From Acidobacteria bacterium Ga0077553 (GTDB lineage Bacteria > Acidobacteriota > Terriglobia > Bryobacterales > Bryobacteraceae), in NCBI GenBank assembly GCA_001464575.1, contig LNFE01000209.1, forward strand, positions 91,949-155,948: a stretch of 64,000 bases of DNA, read 5' to 3'. The position numbers and the translations under genes are program-made. This document shows, piece after piece, positions 45,685-57,669 of the stretch. How positions within the stretch are numbered: position 1 is the stretch's first letter; each line of letters opens with the position of its first letter. Under the pieces are notes generated by a model. It worked only from the letters and a program-made list of their open reading frames with translations. It was not told where the DNA came from and ran no database searches.

Positions 45685-48106
45685 ACTCGTTCACGTTAAA
45701 GAGGGCGTGACAAAAATCGGTGAGGCCCGTGGGTGCCCCGTTAATAAATTCGACGGCGCGTTTCACTTCCCGCTCCGATGGCTGCCGGCCGAATGCCAAC
45801 TCATATCCGCGCGCGACCCGCGCCTCCGCCGTCGCAGCTTCCCGCGTCAACCGCGCGGCAAACGCCTTCGCTTGCAACTGCACAAACTCGTTGTTCATCA
45901 GAATCAACGCCTGCGGCGCAATGGTCGACCGGTTCCGCCGCGCACAGGAAGTGATGGTATCCGGCTTGTCGAACACCTCGAGCAACGGCAGCGGAATCGA
46001 CCGCTTCGAGAACACATAGAGGCTCCGCCGGTTCGTCGACGGGTCATCGACGGCCTTGCCGTTCCACGTCCGCTTCGACGAAGCCTGGAACAGCGCAGGG
46101 TCGATGTAAGGCAGTACCGCCGGCCCGCCAATGGTCTTGTCGAGCGTGCCCGCCAGCGCCAGAATCGAATCCCGAATCGCCTCGCCCTCCAAACGGCGCC
46201 GCGGCATCCGCCACAGCAGCTTGTTCTCCGGATCAATCTTCCGGTTCTCATCCGAATCGTCGCTCGCCATCTGGTAAGCCGCCGAGTTCATCATCAGCCG
46301 ATGCAGATGCTTCACGCTCCATTTGTTGGCAATCAACTCCGTCGCCAGCCAATCGAGCAGCTCCGGATGCGTCGGCCGGTCACCCATTTTCCCGAAGTTT
46401 GAAGGCGTCCGTACGATTCCTTCGCCGAAGTGGAACTGCCACATCCGGTTCACCCACACGCGCGGCACCAGCGGATTCTCGGGCGACGCCACCCACTCGG
46501 CAAACGCCGCTCGCCGGTGGCTCGTCTTTGCATCGGCCGGAGGCTCCGGGAAGGGCCAGTCTTCGCGGACCGTAGCCGAAAGCACGCCCGGAGCCATCAC
46601 GGTTCCCTTGGCGCCCGCGCCGCCCCGATGCAGGAAGTGCGAAGGCGGAGCCACGCGGCCGGGCTCGGTGATTGTCATGGCCGTTGGCATCTCCGGCTTG
46701 GTCTTGTCGAGCGCGGAGATTTTCGACACCAGCTGCGTCCGCGCCTTTACGACATCCGGCGTCAACTCGCGCACGAGATCGTCTTCGTAGATGTTCTCGA
46801 CGCTCTTCTCAAACTGAATCACGTTCAGCTTTTGTCCCTCGGTCCGCTGCGCCTCCGGGGTGACCAGCGCCGTCCGCAAGTAGTCTGGAATCGAGGCCTT
46901 CCGCCGGGCGATGATCTTGTCGCGGAAGGGTTTCTCGAGCGCCTTCAACTCGTCCTTCAGCGGCTTCTGCAACTCCTCCACTGCTTTGGTCTCGGCCTTG
47001 AATTTGGCCTCGGCCACGGGGTCCACCAGCGGCCGCTCCAGGGGCTTCAGCGGGAAGAACACCGCCTGCATCCGGTAGTAGTCTTTCTGGGCGATCGCAT
47101 CGAACTTGTGATTGTGGCAGCGCGCGCAGCCCACCGTCATTCCAAGCAGGCCGTTCGAGGTCGTTACCACCAGATCGTCCAACTCATCGAGACGGGTCTG
47201 TTCGTTCTTGACGTTGTTTTCCGGCCCGAGGCGGAGAAAGCCAGTCGCGATCCAGGCGTCCGGATCTTGGGGATACAACTCGTCGCCCGCCAACTGCTCC
47301 TTCAAAAACCGGTCGAACGGCTTATCGCTGTTCAGCGCTTTCACGACGTAGTCCCGATACCGGTACGCGTTGTTCCGGTCACGGTCGTATTCAAACCCGC
47401 CGGAATCGGCGTATCGCACGACGTCGAGCCAATGCCGTGCCCACCGTTCGCCATAGTGCGGCGAGGCCAACAAGTCATCGACAAGCCGCGTCCAGGCGTC
47501 CGGCCGCGTGTCGTTCACAAACGCCGCCACTTGGTCTGGCGTCGGCGGCAAACCAAGCAGATCCAAATACGCCCGGCGCACTAGCACCTGCTTCGACGCG
47601 CGCGGCGCCGGCGTCAATCCCTTCGCCTTCCACTTCAGCGCCAGAAAGTGATCTATAGCATTTTCGGCGGGAGCCGCCGGACGCACGGGCTTCTGAAAAG
47701 CCCAGTACTTCCGCTCGTTTTCGGTAATGGGGCGGTCCTCGGCGGCGGCGAGCGAGCCGGTCGCCACGGGCGCTCCGGTCAACTCCGCCCCGGCGTCAAT
47801 CCACGCCTTCAGCGTGGCGAGATCGGCGTCCGATAGCTTCTTGCCTGGCGGCATCTGCGGTTGGTCGAGCCCGGCCGCGAAGCGATACAGCCGGCTCTGT
47901 TCCGCTTTCCCCGCCACCAGGGCCGAGCCCCGCGTGCCACCCTTTACCATCGCGTCCCGCGTCCGTAAATCGAGGTCCGATACACGGAGACCGCTGCCGT
48001 GACACGAAGTACAGTTAGCGCCCAGGATCTTCGCCGCCTGTTCGGGAAGCGCCTGGCTGAATACCGGAATCACTAACAAAGCAGAAGCCGCGACGAGACG
48101 ATGCAT
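45668..48106 (-). CDS. PSD1 / DUF1549-DUF1553 protein (second copy)
   Basis: An 812-residue exported protein with signal LVAASALLVIPVFSQ. N-terminal PSCyt1 region with CTSCH (Cys32, Cys35, His36), DUF1549 with [11 protein letters not shown], then DUF1553 (PENPLVPRVWVNRMWQFHFGE, ALILMNNEFVQLQAKAFA). Unlike the copy at 637 it lacks the LamG-like insert and instead has a charged helical segment (about residues 370-410). Its start codon sits in the palindrome ATGCAT, shared with the start of the divergent acyltransferase gene. Confidence 0.87.
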   Translation of the reverse strand: MHRLVAASALLVIPVFSQALPEQAAKILGANCTSCHGSGLRVSDLDLRTRDAMVKGGTRGSALVAGKAEQSRLYRFAAGLDQPQMPPGKKLSDADLATLKAWIDAGAELTGAPVATGSLAAAEDRPITENERKYWAFQKPVRPAAPAENAIDHFLALKWKAKGLTPAPRASKQVLVRRAYLDLLGLPPTPDQVAAFVNDTRPDAWTRLVDDLLASPHYGERWARHWLDVVRYADSGGFEYDRDRNNAYRYRDYVVKALNSDKPFDRFLKEQLAGDELYPQDPDAWIATGFLRLGPENNVKNEQTRLDELDDLVVTTSNGLLGMTVGCARCHNHKFDAIAQKDYYRMQAVFFPLKPLERPLVDPVAEAKFKAETKAVEELQKPLKDELKALEKPFRDKIIARRKASIPDYLRTALVTPEAQRTEGQKLNVIQFEKSVENIYEDDLVRELTPDVVKARTQLVSKISALDKTKPEMPTAMTITEPGRVAPPSHFLHRGGAGAKGTVMAPGVLSATVREDWPFPEPPADAKTSHRRAAFAEWVASPENPLVPRVWVNRMWQFHFGEGIVRTPSNFGKMGDRPTHPELLDWLATELIANKWSVKHLHRLMMNSAAYQMASDDSDENRKIDPENKLLWRMPRRRLEGEAIRDSILALAGTLDKTIGGPAVLPYIDPALFQASSKRTWNGKAVDDPSTNRRSLYVFSKRSIPLPLLEVFDKPDTITSCARRNRSTIAPQALILMNNEFVQLQAKAFAARLTREAATAEARVARGYELAFGRQPSEREVKRAVEFINGAPTGLTDFCHALFNVNEFVYVP

Positions 48107-49213
48107 AATACCTTCTTGGCCAACATTCTATCGACAAAGCAGCGGCTCGTCTCGCTCGACGCCTTCCGCGGCGCCACCATTGCAGCGATGATGCTCGTCA
48201 ACAACCTCGGCTCTCACACCCAGGCTTACCCGCCGCTCCTGCACGCCGCATGGCACGGCTGGACGCCTACCGACCTCATCTTTCCTTTCTTTCTCTGGAT
48301 CGTCGGTGTCGCGATGACCTTCTCCTTCGCCCGCCGGGTGGAGGAAGGGGGGGATAAGTCCGTCCTCATCCGCCATACCGTGCGCCGCAGCGCCCTCATC
48401 TTCGGTCTTGGTCTGTTCCTGGCCGGGTTCCCTTACTATGATCTGGCGACCATCCGCATCCCCGGCGTACTGCAGCGCATTGCCATTTGCTACCTGATTG
48501 GCGCGCTCGTCTTTCTCTACACCACCTGGCGTGGCCAAGCGGCCGTCATCGTGGGCGTATGCACGGTGTATTGGATGCTGATGACGCTGTACCCCGTGCC
48601 CGGCTTCGGTCCCGGCGTGCTCGAACCCATCGGTAACTTCTCCCAGTACATTGACTGGATGCTCCTGCCCGGCCACCTCTATCGCGCGGCCATCGTTTGG
48701 GACCCCGAGGGCGTCGTGAGCACCCTTCCGGCCATCGCTACGCTCCTGTTTGGCGCGCTTGCCGGCCATATCCTGCGCAGCCGGCGCGAACTCGCCGAGA
48801 AAGCCGCCTGGCTGCTCGCCACTGGCGTAGCCCTCACCGTCGCCGGCTATCTTCTCGGCCTCATCATGCCGATCAACAAGAAGATCTGGACGGTCTCGTT
48901 CGCCGTCTTCACGGCTGGCCTCGCGCATCTCGGACTGGGTGCCTTCTATTGGTTTATCGACGGCCAAGGCTGGAAACGCTGGGCCACGCCATTCGTGCAC
49001 TACGGCTCGAATGCCATCGCGGTCTATGTGCTCAGCGGCCTCATCGCCCGGATGTGGGGTCTGACCGGATGGCGCAAGCCCGTCTACGACTCGATTTTCG
49101 TCCCCCTCGGCTCTCCGGAGTTCGCCTCGTTTGCTTTTGGCCTCGCCCATGCCGTGGCGCTCTACCTCGTCGCCTGGTTCCTTTACCGGCGCCAGTGGAT
49201 CATCAGGCTATAA
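48101..49213 (+). CDS. HGSNAT/DUF5009-like membrane acyltransferase
   Basis: A 370-residue multi-pass protein of the heparan-alpha-glucosaminide N-acetyltransferase-like family. The signature RLVSLDAFRGATIAAMMLVN opens the first helix and GWTPTDLIFPFFLWIVGVAM the second; about ten helices follow. Bacterial members (NagX-like) are often near sugar-degradation genes and may acetylate amino sugars across the membrane. The ATG at 48101 overlaps the start of the divergent PSD1 gene by 6 bp; a TTG at 48116 could be an alternative start. Confidence 0.87.
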   Translation: MHNTFLANILSTKQRLVSLDAFRGATIAAMMLVNNLGSHTQAYPPLLHAAWHGWTPTDLIFPFFLWIVGVAMTFSFARRVEEGGDKSVLIRHTVRRSALIFGLGLFLAGFPYYDLATIRIPGVLQRIAICYLIGALVFLYTTWRGQAAVIVGVCTVYWMLMTLYPVPGFGPGVLEPIGNFSQYIDWMLLPGHLYRAAIVWDPEGVVSTLPAIATLLFGALAGHILRSRRELAEKAAWLLATGVALTVAGYLLGLIMPINKKIWTVSFAVFTAGLAHLGLGAFYWFIDGQGWKRWATPFVHYGSNAIAVYVLSGLIARMWGLTGWRKPVYDSIFVPLGSPEFASFAFGLAHAVALYLVAWFLYRRQWIIRL

Positions 49214-49241
49214 ATGCGACGCTCATGCTACAAAAGAGTTA

Positions 49242-51968
49242 ATGAGAACCCTCGTCCTTGGCGCTCTGCTGGCGGCGGCCACCTTCGCCCAATCAGCAGG
49301 AAAAATTGAGATCAAGATCCCTTATGAAAAATTTGTCCTGAAAAACGGACTAACTCTTCTAGTCCACGAAGATCGCAAGACGCCCATCGTGGCCGTTAAC
49401 GTCTGGTATCACGTCGGGTCGAAAAACGAGAAGCCCGGCCGCACCGGCTTCGCCCACCTGTTCGAACACCTGATGTTCAACGGCAGCGAGAACTTCAATC
49501 AGGACTATTTCCAGGCCATGGAGCGTATTGGCGCCACCGATCTCAACGGCACCACCTACTTTGACCGGACCAACTATTTCCAGAACGCCCCCACCCCGGC
49601 GCTCGACCAGTTACTGTTCCTCGAAAGCGACCGCATGGGCCATCTGCTCGGCGTGGTCGACCAGGCCAAGCTCGATGAACAGCGCGGCGTCGTGATGAAC
49701 GAGAAGCGGCAAAGTGAAAACCAGCCTTATTCCATCTCGGAAGAGTTGATTCTCAAAGGCGTGTTCCCGCCCGGCCACCCGTACTCCTGGAGCCCCATTG
49801 GCTCGGAAGCGGATCTGAAGGCCGCCGCGCTGCCTGACGTGAAAGAGTGGTTCCAGAAATACTACGGCGCCGCCAATGCCGTGGTGGTTCTGGCCGGCGA
49901 CATTGACGCCAAGACCGCGAAAGAGAAAGTGGAGAAGTACTTCGGCTGGATCCCGCCGGGGCCTCCCGTCGCCCGCATGCAGCAGTGGGTCCCCCGCCGC
50001 GCGGAAACCATCCGCGAGACCGCCCAGGATCGCGTCCCCCAGGCCAGGATTTACAAGGTGTGGGCCTCGCCCGGCGTCGGTAACCGCGATGTCGAACTGC
50101 TGGATCTCGCGGCCGGTATCCTCGGTGGCGGCAAGACATCCCGGCTCTACCGGCGGCTGGTCTATCAGGATCAGATCGCGACCAATGTCTCCGTGCAGAA
50201 CGATACGCTCGAGATCGCTGGCATGTTCACGATCGAAGCGACCGCCAAACCCGGCGGCAGCCTCGCCGCTGTCGAGAAGGCGATCGATGAAGAGTTCGCG
50301 AAATTCTTAAAGGATGGCCCCACCGCCGACGAACTGGCGCGCGCCAAGACCCAGGCCCTGGCCGGATTCCTGCGGGGCGCCGAGCGCATTGGCGGCTTCG
50401 GTGGAAAGTCCGACGTGTTGGCGACCTGCGAGGTCTATACCGGCAACGCCGCCTGCTATGAGAACTCCCTGCGCTGGACGAGCGAAGCCACCCCGGCCGA
50501 GGTGCGAACCGCGGTGAACACCTATGCCGGGAGCGGCGCGTACATCCTCGAGATCCACCCCGTTCCCCAGTACAAGGAACTCACGAAGGACGTCGACCGG
50601 AAGGAGCTTCCCAAGCCCGGTCCGACGCCGCCGCTGCGCATGCCCGCCCTGCAGAAGGCGACCCTGTCCAATGGTTTGAAGCTCGTGTTGGCCGAACGCC
50701 ATGAGACGCCCGTCATCAACTTCAACCTGCAAATCGACGCCGGCTACGCGGCCGACCAGGGTGGCTTGGCCGGCACGAGCGGCATGGCCATGCGGATGGT
50801 GCTCGAAGGGACCAAGCGGCGCACCTCTCTCGCGATTAGCGAAGAAGCCGCCAACCTCGGTGCGGCGCTGAACGCGGGCTCAAGCCTCGACGTCTCCTCG
50901 GTGTCGTTGTCGGCCTTGAAGATGAACCTTGACCCCTCGCTCGATCTGTTCGCTGACGTCGTGCTGAACCCGGTGTTCCCCGAAGCCGATTTCAAGCGGC
51001 TGCAGGCGCAGCAAATCGCCGGTATTCAGCGGGAGAAGGTGCAGCCCGTGGCATTGGCGCAACGCGTCCTCCCTGCCCTGCTCTATGGGAAGAACCATGC
51101 GTACGGCAATCCGCTCACGGGCAGTGGCACTGAAGAGAGCGTGAAGGCCATGACGCGCGCTTCGCTCGAACAGTTCGTCAACACGTGGGTGAAGCCGAAC
51201 AACGCCACGTTGCTCATTGTCGGTGATACGACGCTGGCCGAAATCCAGCCAAAGCTCGAAAAACTCTTCGCGGCCTGGAAGAGCGCTCCGGTGCCGAAGA
51301 AGAATCTGGCCACGGTTTCGCACCTCGACAAAACGACCATCTACCTCATCGATAAGCCCGGCGCCGTGCAGAGCATGATCCTTGCCGGCCACATTGCGCC
51401 GCCGCGGGCGAATCCGAATGAAGCCGCCATTGATGTGATGAATACGATCCTGGGGGGAGCGTTCACCTCGCGGCTCAACATGAACCTGCGCGAAGACAAG
51501 CACTGGGCCTATGGCGCCCAGACGCTGCTGATTGGCGCCAAGGGTCAGCGGACCTTTTTGACCTACGCCCCCGTCCAGAGCGACAAGACGAAAGAGTCGC
51601 TGCAAGAGATCGATAAAGAGCTCCGCGCGATCATTAAGGATCGTCCGGTGACCGACGAGGAGATTACCAAGACGAAGCTGAACCTCACTTTGTCTTTGGC
51701 CGGTGACCGAGAGACCAAGGCGGCGGTGCTGGGTGACTTGGCTGAAATCATGCGTTATGGTCTGCCAGAGGATTACTTCACCACCTACGCGCAACGCATC
51801 AATGCGCTCGAACGGAAGGACATCAGCGCAGCTGCAGAGATTGTTCTGCGGCCGTCCAAGATGGTCTATGTCGTTGTCGGGGATAAGGCCCAAGTAGAAA
51901 AAGGGCTGCGCGAGTTAGGATTTGGTGAGGTCAAAATGATGGACGCCGATGGAAATGTCCTGCCTTAG
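49242..51968 (+). CDS. M16 family zinc metallopeptidase, two-domain fusion
   Basis: A 908-residue exported protein (signal [15 protein letters not shown]), starting at ATG 49242. It contains two M16 halves in one chain. The N-terminal half has the inverted zinc motif HLFEH (His72, Glu75, His76) and a downstream Glu154 in VVMNEKRQ. The second half, from about residue 490, lacks the HxxEH motif and acts as the regulatory half ([17 protein letters not shown]). It probably cleaves peptides in the periplasm. It follows the acyltransferase gene by 28 bp. Confidence 0.92.
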   Translation: MRTLVLGALLAAATFAQSAGKIEIKIPYEKFVLKNGLTLLVHEDRKTPIVAVNVWYHVGSKNEKPGRTGFAHLFEHLMFNGSENFNQDYFQAMERIGATDLNGTTYFDRTNYFQNAPTPALDQLLFLESDRMGHLLGVVDQAKLDEQRGVVMNEKRQSENQPYSISEELILKGVFPPGHPYSWSPIGSEADLKAAALPDVKEWFQKYYGAANAVVVLAGDIDAKTAKEKVEKYFGWIPPGPPVARMQQWVPRRAETIRETAQDRVPQARIYKVWASPGVGNRDVELLDLAAGILGGGKTSRLYRRLVYQDQIATNVSVQNDTLEIAGMFTIEATAKPGGSLAAVEKAIDEEFAKFLKDGPTADELARAKTQALAGFLRGAERIGGFGGKSDVLATCEVYTGNAACYENSLRWTSEATPAEVRTAVNTYAGSGAYILEIHPVPQYKELTKDVDRKELPKPGPTPPLRMPALQKATLSNGLKLVLAERHETPVINFNLQIDAGYAADQGGLAGTSGMAMRMVLEGTKRRTSLAISEEAANLGAALNAGSSLDVSSVSLSALKMNLDPSLDLFADVVLNPVFPEADFKRLQAQQIAGIQREKVQPVALAQRVLPALLYGKNHAYGNPLTGSGTEESVKAMTRASLEQFVNTWVKPNNATLLIVGDTTLAEIQPKLEKLFAAWKSAPVPKKNLATVSHLDKTTIYLIDKPGAVQSMILAGHIAPPRANPNEAAIDVMNTILGGAFTSRLNMNLREDKHWAYGAQTLLIGAKGQRTFLTYAPVQSDKTKESLQEIDKELRAIIKDRPVTDEEITKTKLNLTLSLAGDRETKAAVLGDLAEIMRYGLPEDYFTTYAQRINALERKDISAAAEIVLRPSKMVYVVVGDKAQVEKGLRELGFGEVKMMDADGNVLP

Positions 51969-52012
51969 CGCATCCGACTGTTGTTTGGTGCCGTTTAGCC
52001 GATACTAAGGGA

Positions 52013-55000
52013 GTGCGGGTTTTCTCGCTAGTATGTTTTTTGCTGTTAGTCCCGGGCATGGTGGAGGCGATTCCCGCTGAGGAACGCCTCGCCAATCTCT
52101 CGGTCCGCCACTGGGGCGCCGAGAGCGGGCTTCCCGAGGAGACCTTCGCGTCACTCCTGGCTCCCGGGGACGGTTACGTCTGGCTGGCGTCGAACCATGG
52201 CCTGGTCCGATTTGACGGTAAGCAATCAGAGGTCTTCCGGCTCGGCAACTCGTTCCGGGTAAACGGAACGGGCAGTTGTAGCTCCAGTACGGTGTCGCAT
52301 CTGACGATGGGGCCCGATGGCGCAGTGTGGGCCGCGTCGACGAGTGGCTGCATCTTCCGGCTGGTCCGGGACCGCTTCGGCAGTTTCGCCAACTTCCGTC
52401 TGGAAGGCATTGATACGCCGACCCGCGAGCGCGAGCCGAACGGAATCATGGCGCTCTGGGCTCGGCCGGATCGTGCGGAAATGGAGGTGACCCGGCGGTG
52501 GCAGGTGGCGCTGCTGGCGCGGCCGCCGGGTCTGGTCGCCGGGCCGGTGCCGGAGGCTTCCAAGGAGACGCAGGTGGTGGGCGCGCCTCCTCAGTTGCAG
52601 TTCGTGTTGAGCGCCCGGGATGTCCGGGGCAAACTCTGGGCGGTAATGAGCGACCGCCGGCTCTACTCTTTGCAGGAAGGCAGCGGCACATGGGAGTTGC
52701 ATACGACTCTCGAAGGAAGCCCCCGCCGTCTGGTGGCCACCCGGGACGGGTCGATCTGGGTGGGGACCGCCCAAGGGTTGTTCCGCTGGAAGGACCGCCG
52801 GATGGAGCGCTGGGGGGTGGAGCAAGGCCTGCCTCGGCCGGAGATAACGGCGCTCCGAGAGGATAGTTCGGGCTGCCTCTGGATGGGGTTCATTCACACG
52901 GTGTCCCGGATGTGCAACGGAGTGATCGAATCGATCCCGGTAGGCGTGGAGGAAGAAGAGATCCTCTCCACCCTCGAGGAAGATCCGCAGGGCAACATGT
53001 GGGCGGGAGGCCGTTGGGGTAATCTGTACCGGCTCAGCCCGAGGCTGTTTCGTATTTTCACCCGCCGCGAAGGCCTACAGGAGAGCCACCTGACCGGTGT
53101 CGCGGTGGACAAAGAGGGTCAGATCTGGGGTAGCCTCCGGAGCTCGGGACTGGCTCGCATCGTCGACGGTAGAGTTGTCTCCACGCTGACGGAAAAGGAA
53201 GTTCTGCAGGTGCAAACCCTGTTGCCCCACCCGGAACGGGGCGTCATCGTGGCCGGCAATATGGGGCTCTTCGCGGTGGACAGCCGGGGTCTGCGCCCGT
53301 TCCCTACCCGGATCCCGATCCCGCCGCTATCGCTGCCGGCCATGCACTGGGAACGGCCGGGCCAGCTTCTCCTCTCGGGCCTTGAAGCCAACTATCGGCT
53401 CCATCAGCCGGTCAACGGCGATCCGTGGGCGGTGGAGACGTTGGCCGGTCCCACCCGGATGCGGCAGTGGACCACGGGCAGCGACGGCCGGATCTGGGCC
53501 TTGGCGCAATACAGGGGACTGCATTGGCTCGACGGGAATCGCTACCGCCAGGCTGAAAATGGCTCCGCGGAGCGGGCGCGCGCCTGGTATAGCCTCACGA
53601 GTGATCCGGATGAGCGTCTGTGGATCGGCACGACGGATGGATTGGAGTTGTATTCCACCCGGAGGGGCCGTTTCCTCACGGCGGTTCCGCTGCTGGCGGG
53701 GGACCAGGTTTTCCACATTTCGCTGGACGGCTTTGGCAAGATCTGGTGCGCAACGCGACAGGGGCTCGTCCGGTTTTCCCGCAGCGAGGCGTTGGCCGTG
53801 GCCAACGACGTGGCCGAGGGCCATGCGCGGGAGCTCCTGGTGGAGCGATTCGGCGAGGCGCACGCCCTGCCGACTACGAACTTCGGCTTGGTCACTTCCG
53901 CCACGGGAGCTACCGACGTGCAGGGAAGAATCTGGTTCCCTGGCCTGCTCGGGCTGGTTTCGGTGAACCCGGCCGACTTCGAGAGGACGCCCCGGCCACC
54001 GGCCGGGCTTCTATTGCAAGTTGTGAGCGACGGCCGGCCGAAGGATCTCAATCAGGAACTGCGGATCGCCCCCGGGAGCAAGACTCTCGAGTTCGTCTTC
54101 CAAACCCTGCGGCTCGATCCCCTAGGCGGCGAATTCTGCCGCCTGCAGCTGCGCGGGTTCGACCCGGACTGGCTGCCGTGCCGCGACCGGCGAGCGGCTC
54201 AGTACTCGGGCCTGCCTCCCGGAAGCTACGAGTTCGCATTGCAAACCTCCAGCCAATCCGGAACTTGGAACGGGCAGACGCTGCGGGTGCCGCTCACCAT
54301 CGAACCGGCGTACCACGAGCGCGGTTGGGTTCGCCTTCTCGCTGTCCTGCTTTTGAGCGCGGGCTTCGGAACCTGGGCATGGCAGCGCCATCGGGCGCAA
54401 GAGGAGCGGACGAGGCTGCTCGAAGAGAAAGTGGAGGAACGAACCGAGAAACTGGAGAGCGCCATGCAGGCCGCGCAAGCCGCGAATCGCGCTAAAAGCG
54501 AATTCCTGGCCACGATGAGCCATGAGATCCGCACGCCAATGAACGGGGTGCTCGGGGCGGTCCAACTGCTGGGCGATTCCACGCTCAATCGGGAACAGCG
54601 GACGCTGGTCTCGGTGATCCGGCAGTCTGGCGAAGACCTGGTCGGGATCGTCGATGATATCTTGAGCCTGTCGAAGGTGGAAGCCGGGAAGCTCACGCTC
54701 GAAAGGGCGGAGGTTTCTACTCGCGCGCTCGGCGAGAGTCTGGTTTCGCTGTTCCAACCCAAGGCTGATGCCAAAGGCGTCCAGTTGCGGCTGGTCGTCG
54801 AGGAAACAGTGCCCGCCCGGATTCTGAGCGATCCGCAGCGGTTGCGACAGATTCTGCTGAATCTGATTGGTAACGCGGTGAAGTTCACCGAACGAGGCGA
54901 AGTCGTCCTTCGCATTCAGGCGGACCGGGAGGCCGGCACCTTGAGCTTCCAGGTACAGGACACGGGCATGGGCATCGCGGCTGACAACATTCCTACGCTG

Positions 55001-55630
55001 TTTGATCCCTTTGTGCAGGCGGATTCTTCGACCACGCGGCGCTACGGTGGCAGCGGACTCGGTCTTTCCATCGTCCGCCGCTTTGTTGAGGCGATGCGCG
55101 GCACGGTTGCAGTCGAAAGCGAACCCGGCCGCGGTTCCAGCTTCCAGGTGACCATCCCACTCGAAGTGGCCACCGCACCAATTGAGGCTGCCATGTTACC
55201 AGCCGTGGTGACGTCTTCGCTGGGAGTCGGACTTCGGGTACTCGTCGCCGAAGACAACGCCGTGAATCAACTTCTCTTCCGGAAAATGTTGATGCGCCTC
55301 GGCTGCGAGGTGAGAGTAGCCAACGATGGGCGCAAGGCGCTGGAGGTTTTGCGCGCCGAGCCCATTGATATCGTTCTGATGGATTGTCAGATGCCCGAGC
55401 TTGACGGCTACGAAACGACCAGAGAGATCCGGTCCTGGGACGGCCCCTTCGCGCATTTGCCGGTGATCGCGCTCACTGCCAGCGCGATGGAAGAGGATCG
55501 GCAACGGTGTTTCGAGGCCGGTATGAACGACTTCCTCAGCAAGCCGCTCATCCTGGCCAACCTCGAAGCGGCACTCGCGCGCTGGAGCACGCCTACTGTG
55601 GAACCCGATCCGCAAAGCTATCCCCGGTAA
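52013..55630 (+). CDS. Hybrid two-component sensor kinase with beta-propeller sensor
   Basis: A 1205-residue protein starting at GTG 52013 with signal-like [17 protein letters not shown]. Residues about 25-650 are two-component-regulator propeller repeats ([43 protein letters not shown]), then a Y_Y_Y domain and a membrane helix ([19 protein letters not shown]). Next are HisKA with His837 ([13 protein letters not shown]), HATPase_c, and a C-terminal receiver with Asp1124 ([15 protein letters not shown]). It differs from classical HTCS proteins by lacking a DNA-binding domain, so a separate regulator must act downstream. It likely senses carbohydrate or other polymers outside the cell. Confidence 0.92.
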   Translation: MRVFSLVCFLLLVPGMVEAIPAEERLANLSVRHWGAESGLPEETFASLLAPGDGYVWLASNHGLVRFDGKQSEVFRLGNSFRVNGTGSCSSSTVSHLTMGPDGAVWAASTSGCIFRLVRDRFGSFANFRLEGIDTPTREREPNGIMALWARPDRAEMEVTRRWQVALLARPPGLVAGPVPEASKETQVVGAPPQLQFVLSARDVRGKLWAVMSDRRLYSLQEGSGTWELHTTLEGSPRRLVATRDGSIWVGTAQGLFRWKDRRMERWGVEQGLPRPEITALREDSSGCLWMGFIHTVSRMCNGVIESIPVGVEEEEILSTLEEDPQGNMWAGGRWGNLYRLSPRLFRIFTRREGLQESHLTGVAVDKEGQIWGSLRSSGLARIVDGRVVSTLTEKEVLQVQTLLPHPERGVIVAGNMGLFAVDSRGLRPFPTRIPIPPLSLPAMHWERPGQLLLSGLEANYRLHQPVNGDPWAVETLAGPTRMRQWTTGSDGRIWALAQYRGLHWLDGNRYRQAENGSAERARAWYSLTSDPDERLWIGTTDGLELYSTRRGRFLTAVPLLAGDQVFHISLDGFGKIWCATRQGLVRFSRSEALAVANDVAEGHARELLVERFGEAHALPTTNFGLVTSATGATDVQGRIWFPGLLGLVSVNPADFERTPRPPAGLLLQVVSDGRPKDLNQELRIAPGSKTLEFVFQTLRLDPLGGEFCRLQLRGFDPDWLPCRDRRAAQYSGLPPGSYEFALQTSSQSGTWNGQTLRVPLTIEPAYHERGWVRLLAVLLLSAGFGTWAWQRHRAQEERTRLLEEKVEERTEKLESAMQAAQAANRAKSEFLATMSHEIRTPMNGVLGAVQLLGDSTLNREQRTLVSVIRQSGEDLVGIVDDILSLSKVEAGKLTLERAEVSTRALGESLVSLFQPKADAKGVQLRLVVEETVPARILSDPQRLRQILLNLIGNAVKFTERGEVVLRIQADREAGTLSFQVQDTGMGIAADNIPTLFDPFVQADSSTTRRYGGSGLGLSIVRRFVEAMRGTVAVESEPGRGSSFQVTIPLEVATAPIEAAMLPAVVTSSLGVGLRVLVAEDNAVNQLLFRKMLMRLGCEVRVANDGRKALEVLRAEPIDIVLMDCQMPELDGYETTREIRSWDGPFAHLPVIALTASAMEEDRQRCFEAGMNDFLSKPLILANLEAALARWSTPTVEPDPQSYPR

Positions 55631-56999
55631 TCATCCGGGTCACCCGGCCGCCAGATTCGACGAAGCGAACCGGTTCGCCTACCGCGGCTCCGCCCGTGGG
55701 ACCATCGAGGCGAAAGCGGCCTTCTCCGAGCGGGGTCAGTTGCAACGGGTTCTCGAGAGTCGGTCCACCCAGGGTCAAAACGACGAGCCGCTGGTTGAGC
55801 TCGACAACCTGGGTGTCCCCGAAGCGGCTGCGGTACACGCCGGCAAAGCGGCTCCAGGCTGGATCCCAAGGAACGGTCGCCGCGGGTGTCTTTTGGGCTT
55901 TGGCGACCGCTTCCCCAACACTGTTCATCAGCTGCATGGCGATCTCGGCCGGCGCGGCATCCTGGGCGTTGGTCAACACGATCACCCCGATCTTGTCGTC
56001 TGGGCGGAAGTAGGTCTGCGTCATATAGCCGGGGTAGCTGCCGCCGTGGCCGACATAGATTTTGTCCTTCTCGCGGCGTACAGAAAAGCCAACGGCGTAG
56101 CCTTGCGTCCAGTTGGTTTCGAGCATGCGGACGCGATGCATTTCGCGAAGCGAGCCGGTGCTTAAAAGCTGGGCGCCGCCCATCTTGCCGCGGCGGAACT
56201 GCGCGGAGACGAACCGCGCCATGTCTTCGACGGTGGAGGTGAGGCCGGTGGCCGGGGCCATTCCCTTGGCATCGACAAAGGGCATGATGGCGCGCGATCC
56301 GTCCGGCATGCGTCGGCCGTAGCCGACGGCCAATCCGGTGACGGGCTGGTCAACGCTCGAAGCCGCCATGCCCAGGGGGTTGAAGATATGGTTCTGCAGA
56401 TAGGCGGCCCAGGTCTCGCCACTGACCGCTTCGACGATCATGCCAGCGATGGTGTAGGCGAGATTCGAATACTTCCACCGGACCTCCGGCGAGAAGGCGG
56501 CCTGCCGTTCCGGCATGAGATTCTTGAGCTCCTCGGCGGTGGGGAACTGCAACGTGCTCCAGTGCGAGCCGGCTTCGCGCGGCAGGCCGGAACCGTGCAT
56601 GAGGAGGTCCTCAACGGTGATCGGCGGGTCGTCCGCCGCAGCCGGCTTCACTTGAAACCAAGGCAGATACTTCACAACCGGATCGTCCAGGCGGACCTTG
56701 CCCTGCTCCCGTAACTGCATGATGGCCGTGGCGGTGAAGAGCTTACTGTGGGACGCCATCCGGAATTGGGTGGTGGGCGCCATCGGCTTTTTCGCCGCGA
56801 CATCCGCGAAGCCGAATCCTTTGGCCCAGACCAGCTTCTGATCGGCGACGACACCGACCACTGCGCCGGGCAGCCCCTTACTTGTCATCTGCCCTTCCAT
56901 CCAGGCAGTGAACAACCGCTGCGCGCCATCGAGTTCCGGATCGGCCGCAACCGCTCCGCTGACGAAAAGAAGACCGGGAAGCAGGCGAGTGAGTAGCAT
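55593..56999 (-). CDS. Serine hydrolase, beta-lactamase class C / esterase family
   Basis: A 468-residue exported protein (signal [14 protein letters not shown]). Active-site motifs: Ser83-x-x-Lys86 in MASHSKLFT, Tyr177-Ser-Asn in RWKYSNLAY, and HGG near residue 319 in place of KTG. The C-terminal 110 residues form an extra beta domain, as in many family S12 esterases and peptidases. It may act as a D-aminopeptidase or esterase; antibiotic hydrolysis cannot be concluded. It overlaps the convergent kinase gene by 38 bp and its start codon overlaps that of the divergent YceH gene. Confidence 0.9.
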   Translation of the reverse strand: MLLTRLLPGLLFVSGAVAADPELDGAQRLFTAWMEGQMTSKGLPGAVVGVVADQKLVWAKGFGFADVAAKKPMAPTTQFRMASHSKLFTATAIMQLREQGKVRLDDPVVKYLPWFQVKPAAADDPPITVEDLLMHGSGLPREAGSHWSTLQFPTAEELKNLMPERQAAFSPEVRWKYSNLAYTIAGMIVEAVSGETWAAYLQNHIFNPLGMAASSVDQPVTGLAVGYGRRMPDGSRAIMPFVDAKGMAPATGLTSTVEDMARFVSAQFRRGKMGGAQLLSTGSLREMHRVRMLETNWTQGYAVGFSVRREKDKIYVGHGGSYPGYMTQTYFRPDDKIGVIVLTNAQDAAPAEIAMQLMNSVGEAVAKAQKTPAATVPWDPAWSRFAGVYRSRFGDTQVVELNQRLVVLTLGGPTLENPLQLTPLGEGRFRLDGPTGGAAVGEPVRFVESGGRVTRMITGDSFADRVPQ

Positions 57000-57669
57000 G
57001 GTTTACTCCGTAGATTACACTAGGCTCGTGATCCCTCAATTGTCCGATCTTGAGCAGCGCGTGCTCGGCAGCATGATCGAAAAAGACATGGCAACGCCCG
57101 AGTACTATCCGCTCAGCCTGAACGCCCTGACCAATGCCTGCAATCAGAAGAACAACCGCGAACCGGTCACCTCCTACGATGACGAGACCGTCGAAGCGGG
57201 CCACACCGAACTTCGCGGCAAACGACTGGCGGTGATCATCACCGGCAGCGGCCGTGTTCCAAAGTATGGCCACCGCGCGCAGGAGACTTTGAATCTTTCA
57301 AATCGCGAACTCGCGCTGCTCGCCGTGCTGCTCCTTCGCGGACCGCAAACGTTGAATGAACTCAAGGACCGGAGCCACCGGCTCCATGCTTTTGAAGATC
57401 TCGACAGCATGGAATCGGCGTTGAAGAAGCTGATCGACCGCGAGATGGCGATCTTCATTCCGAAGCAGACCGGCTGGCGCGAGCCACGCTATATGCATCT
57501 GTTCGGGGGACCGATCGATATAGCCGCTTTGGCGGACGCGCCGGCGGCCAAGGCCGCCACGCCAAGCAACGACCGCATCACCCATCTGGAGATCCAAGTC
57601 GAATCACTCCGGGCCGAATTGGAGACACTCCGCCAGGAGTTCTCAACCTTCAGGACCCAATTTCAATGA
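56998..57669 (+). CDS. yceH: YceH family (DUF480) protein
   Basis: A protein of about 213-223 residues. The conserved core is LEQRVLGSMIEKDMATPEYYP, LNALTNACNQKNNREPV and LLLRGPQTLNELKDR, two winged-helix domains, plus a C-terminal coiled coil (HLEIQVESLRAELETLRQE). Function unknown. ATG 56998 overlaps the start of the divergent hydrolase gene (CATG); GTG 57028 is an equally plausible start that brings the N-terminus closer to the family length. It overlaps the next gene by 4 bp. Confidence 0.9.
   Translation: MVYSVDYTRLVIPQLSDLEQRVLGSMIEKDMATPEYYPLSLNALTNACNQKNNREPVTSYDDETVEAGHTELRGKRLAVIITGSGRVPKYGHRAQETLNLSNRELALLAVLLLRGPQTLNELKDRSHRLHAFEDLDSMESALKKLIDREMAIFIPKQTGWREPRYMHLFGGPIDIAALADAPAAKAATPSNDRITHLEIQVESLRAELETLRQEFSTFRTQFQ

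Noticed and set aside
55593..56999. Antibiotic-resistance beta-lactamase
   Set aside because: The SxxK/YSN fold is shared by esterases and peptidases; the third motif is HGG and there is an added C-terminal domain, so resistance cannot be claimed.
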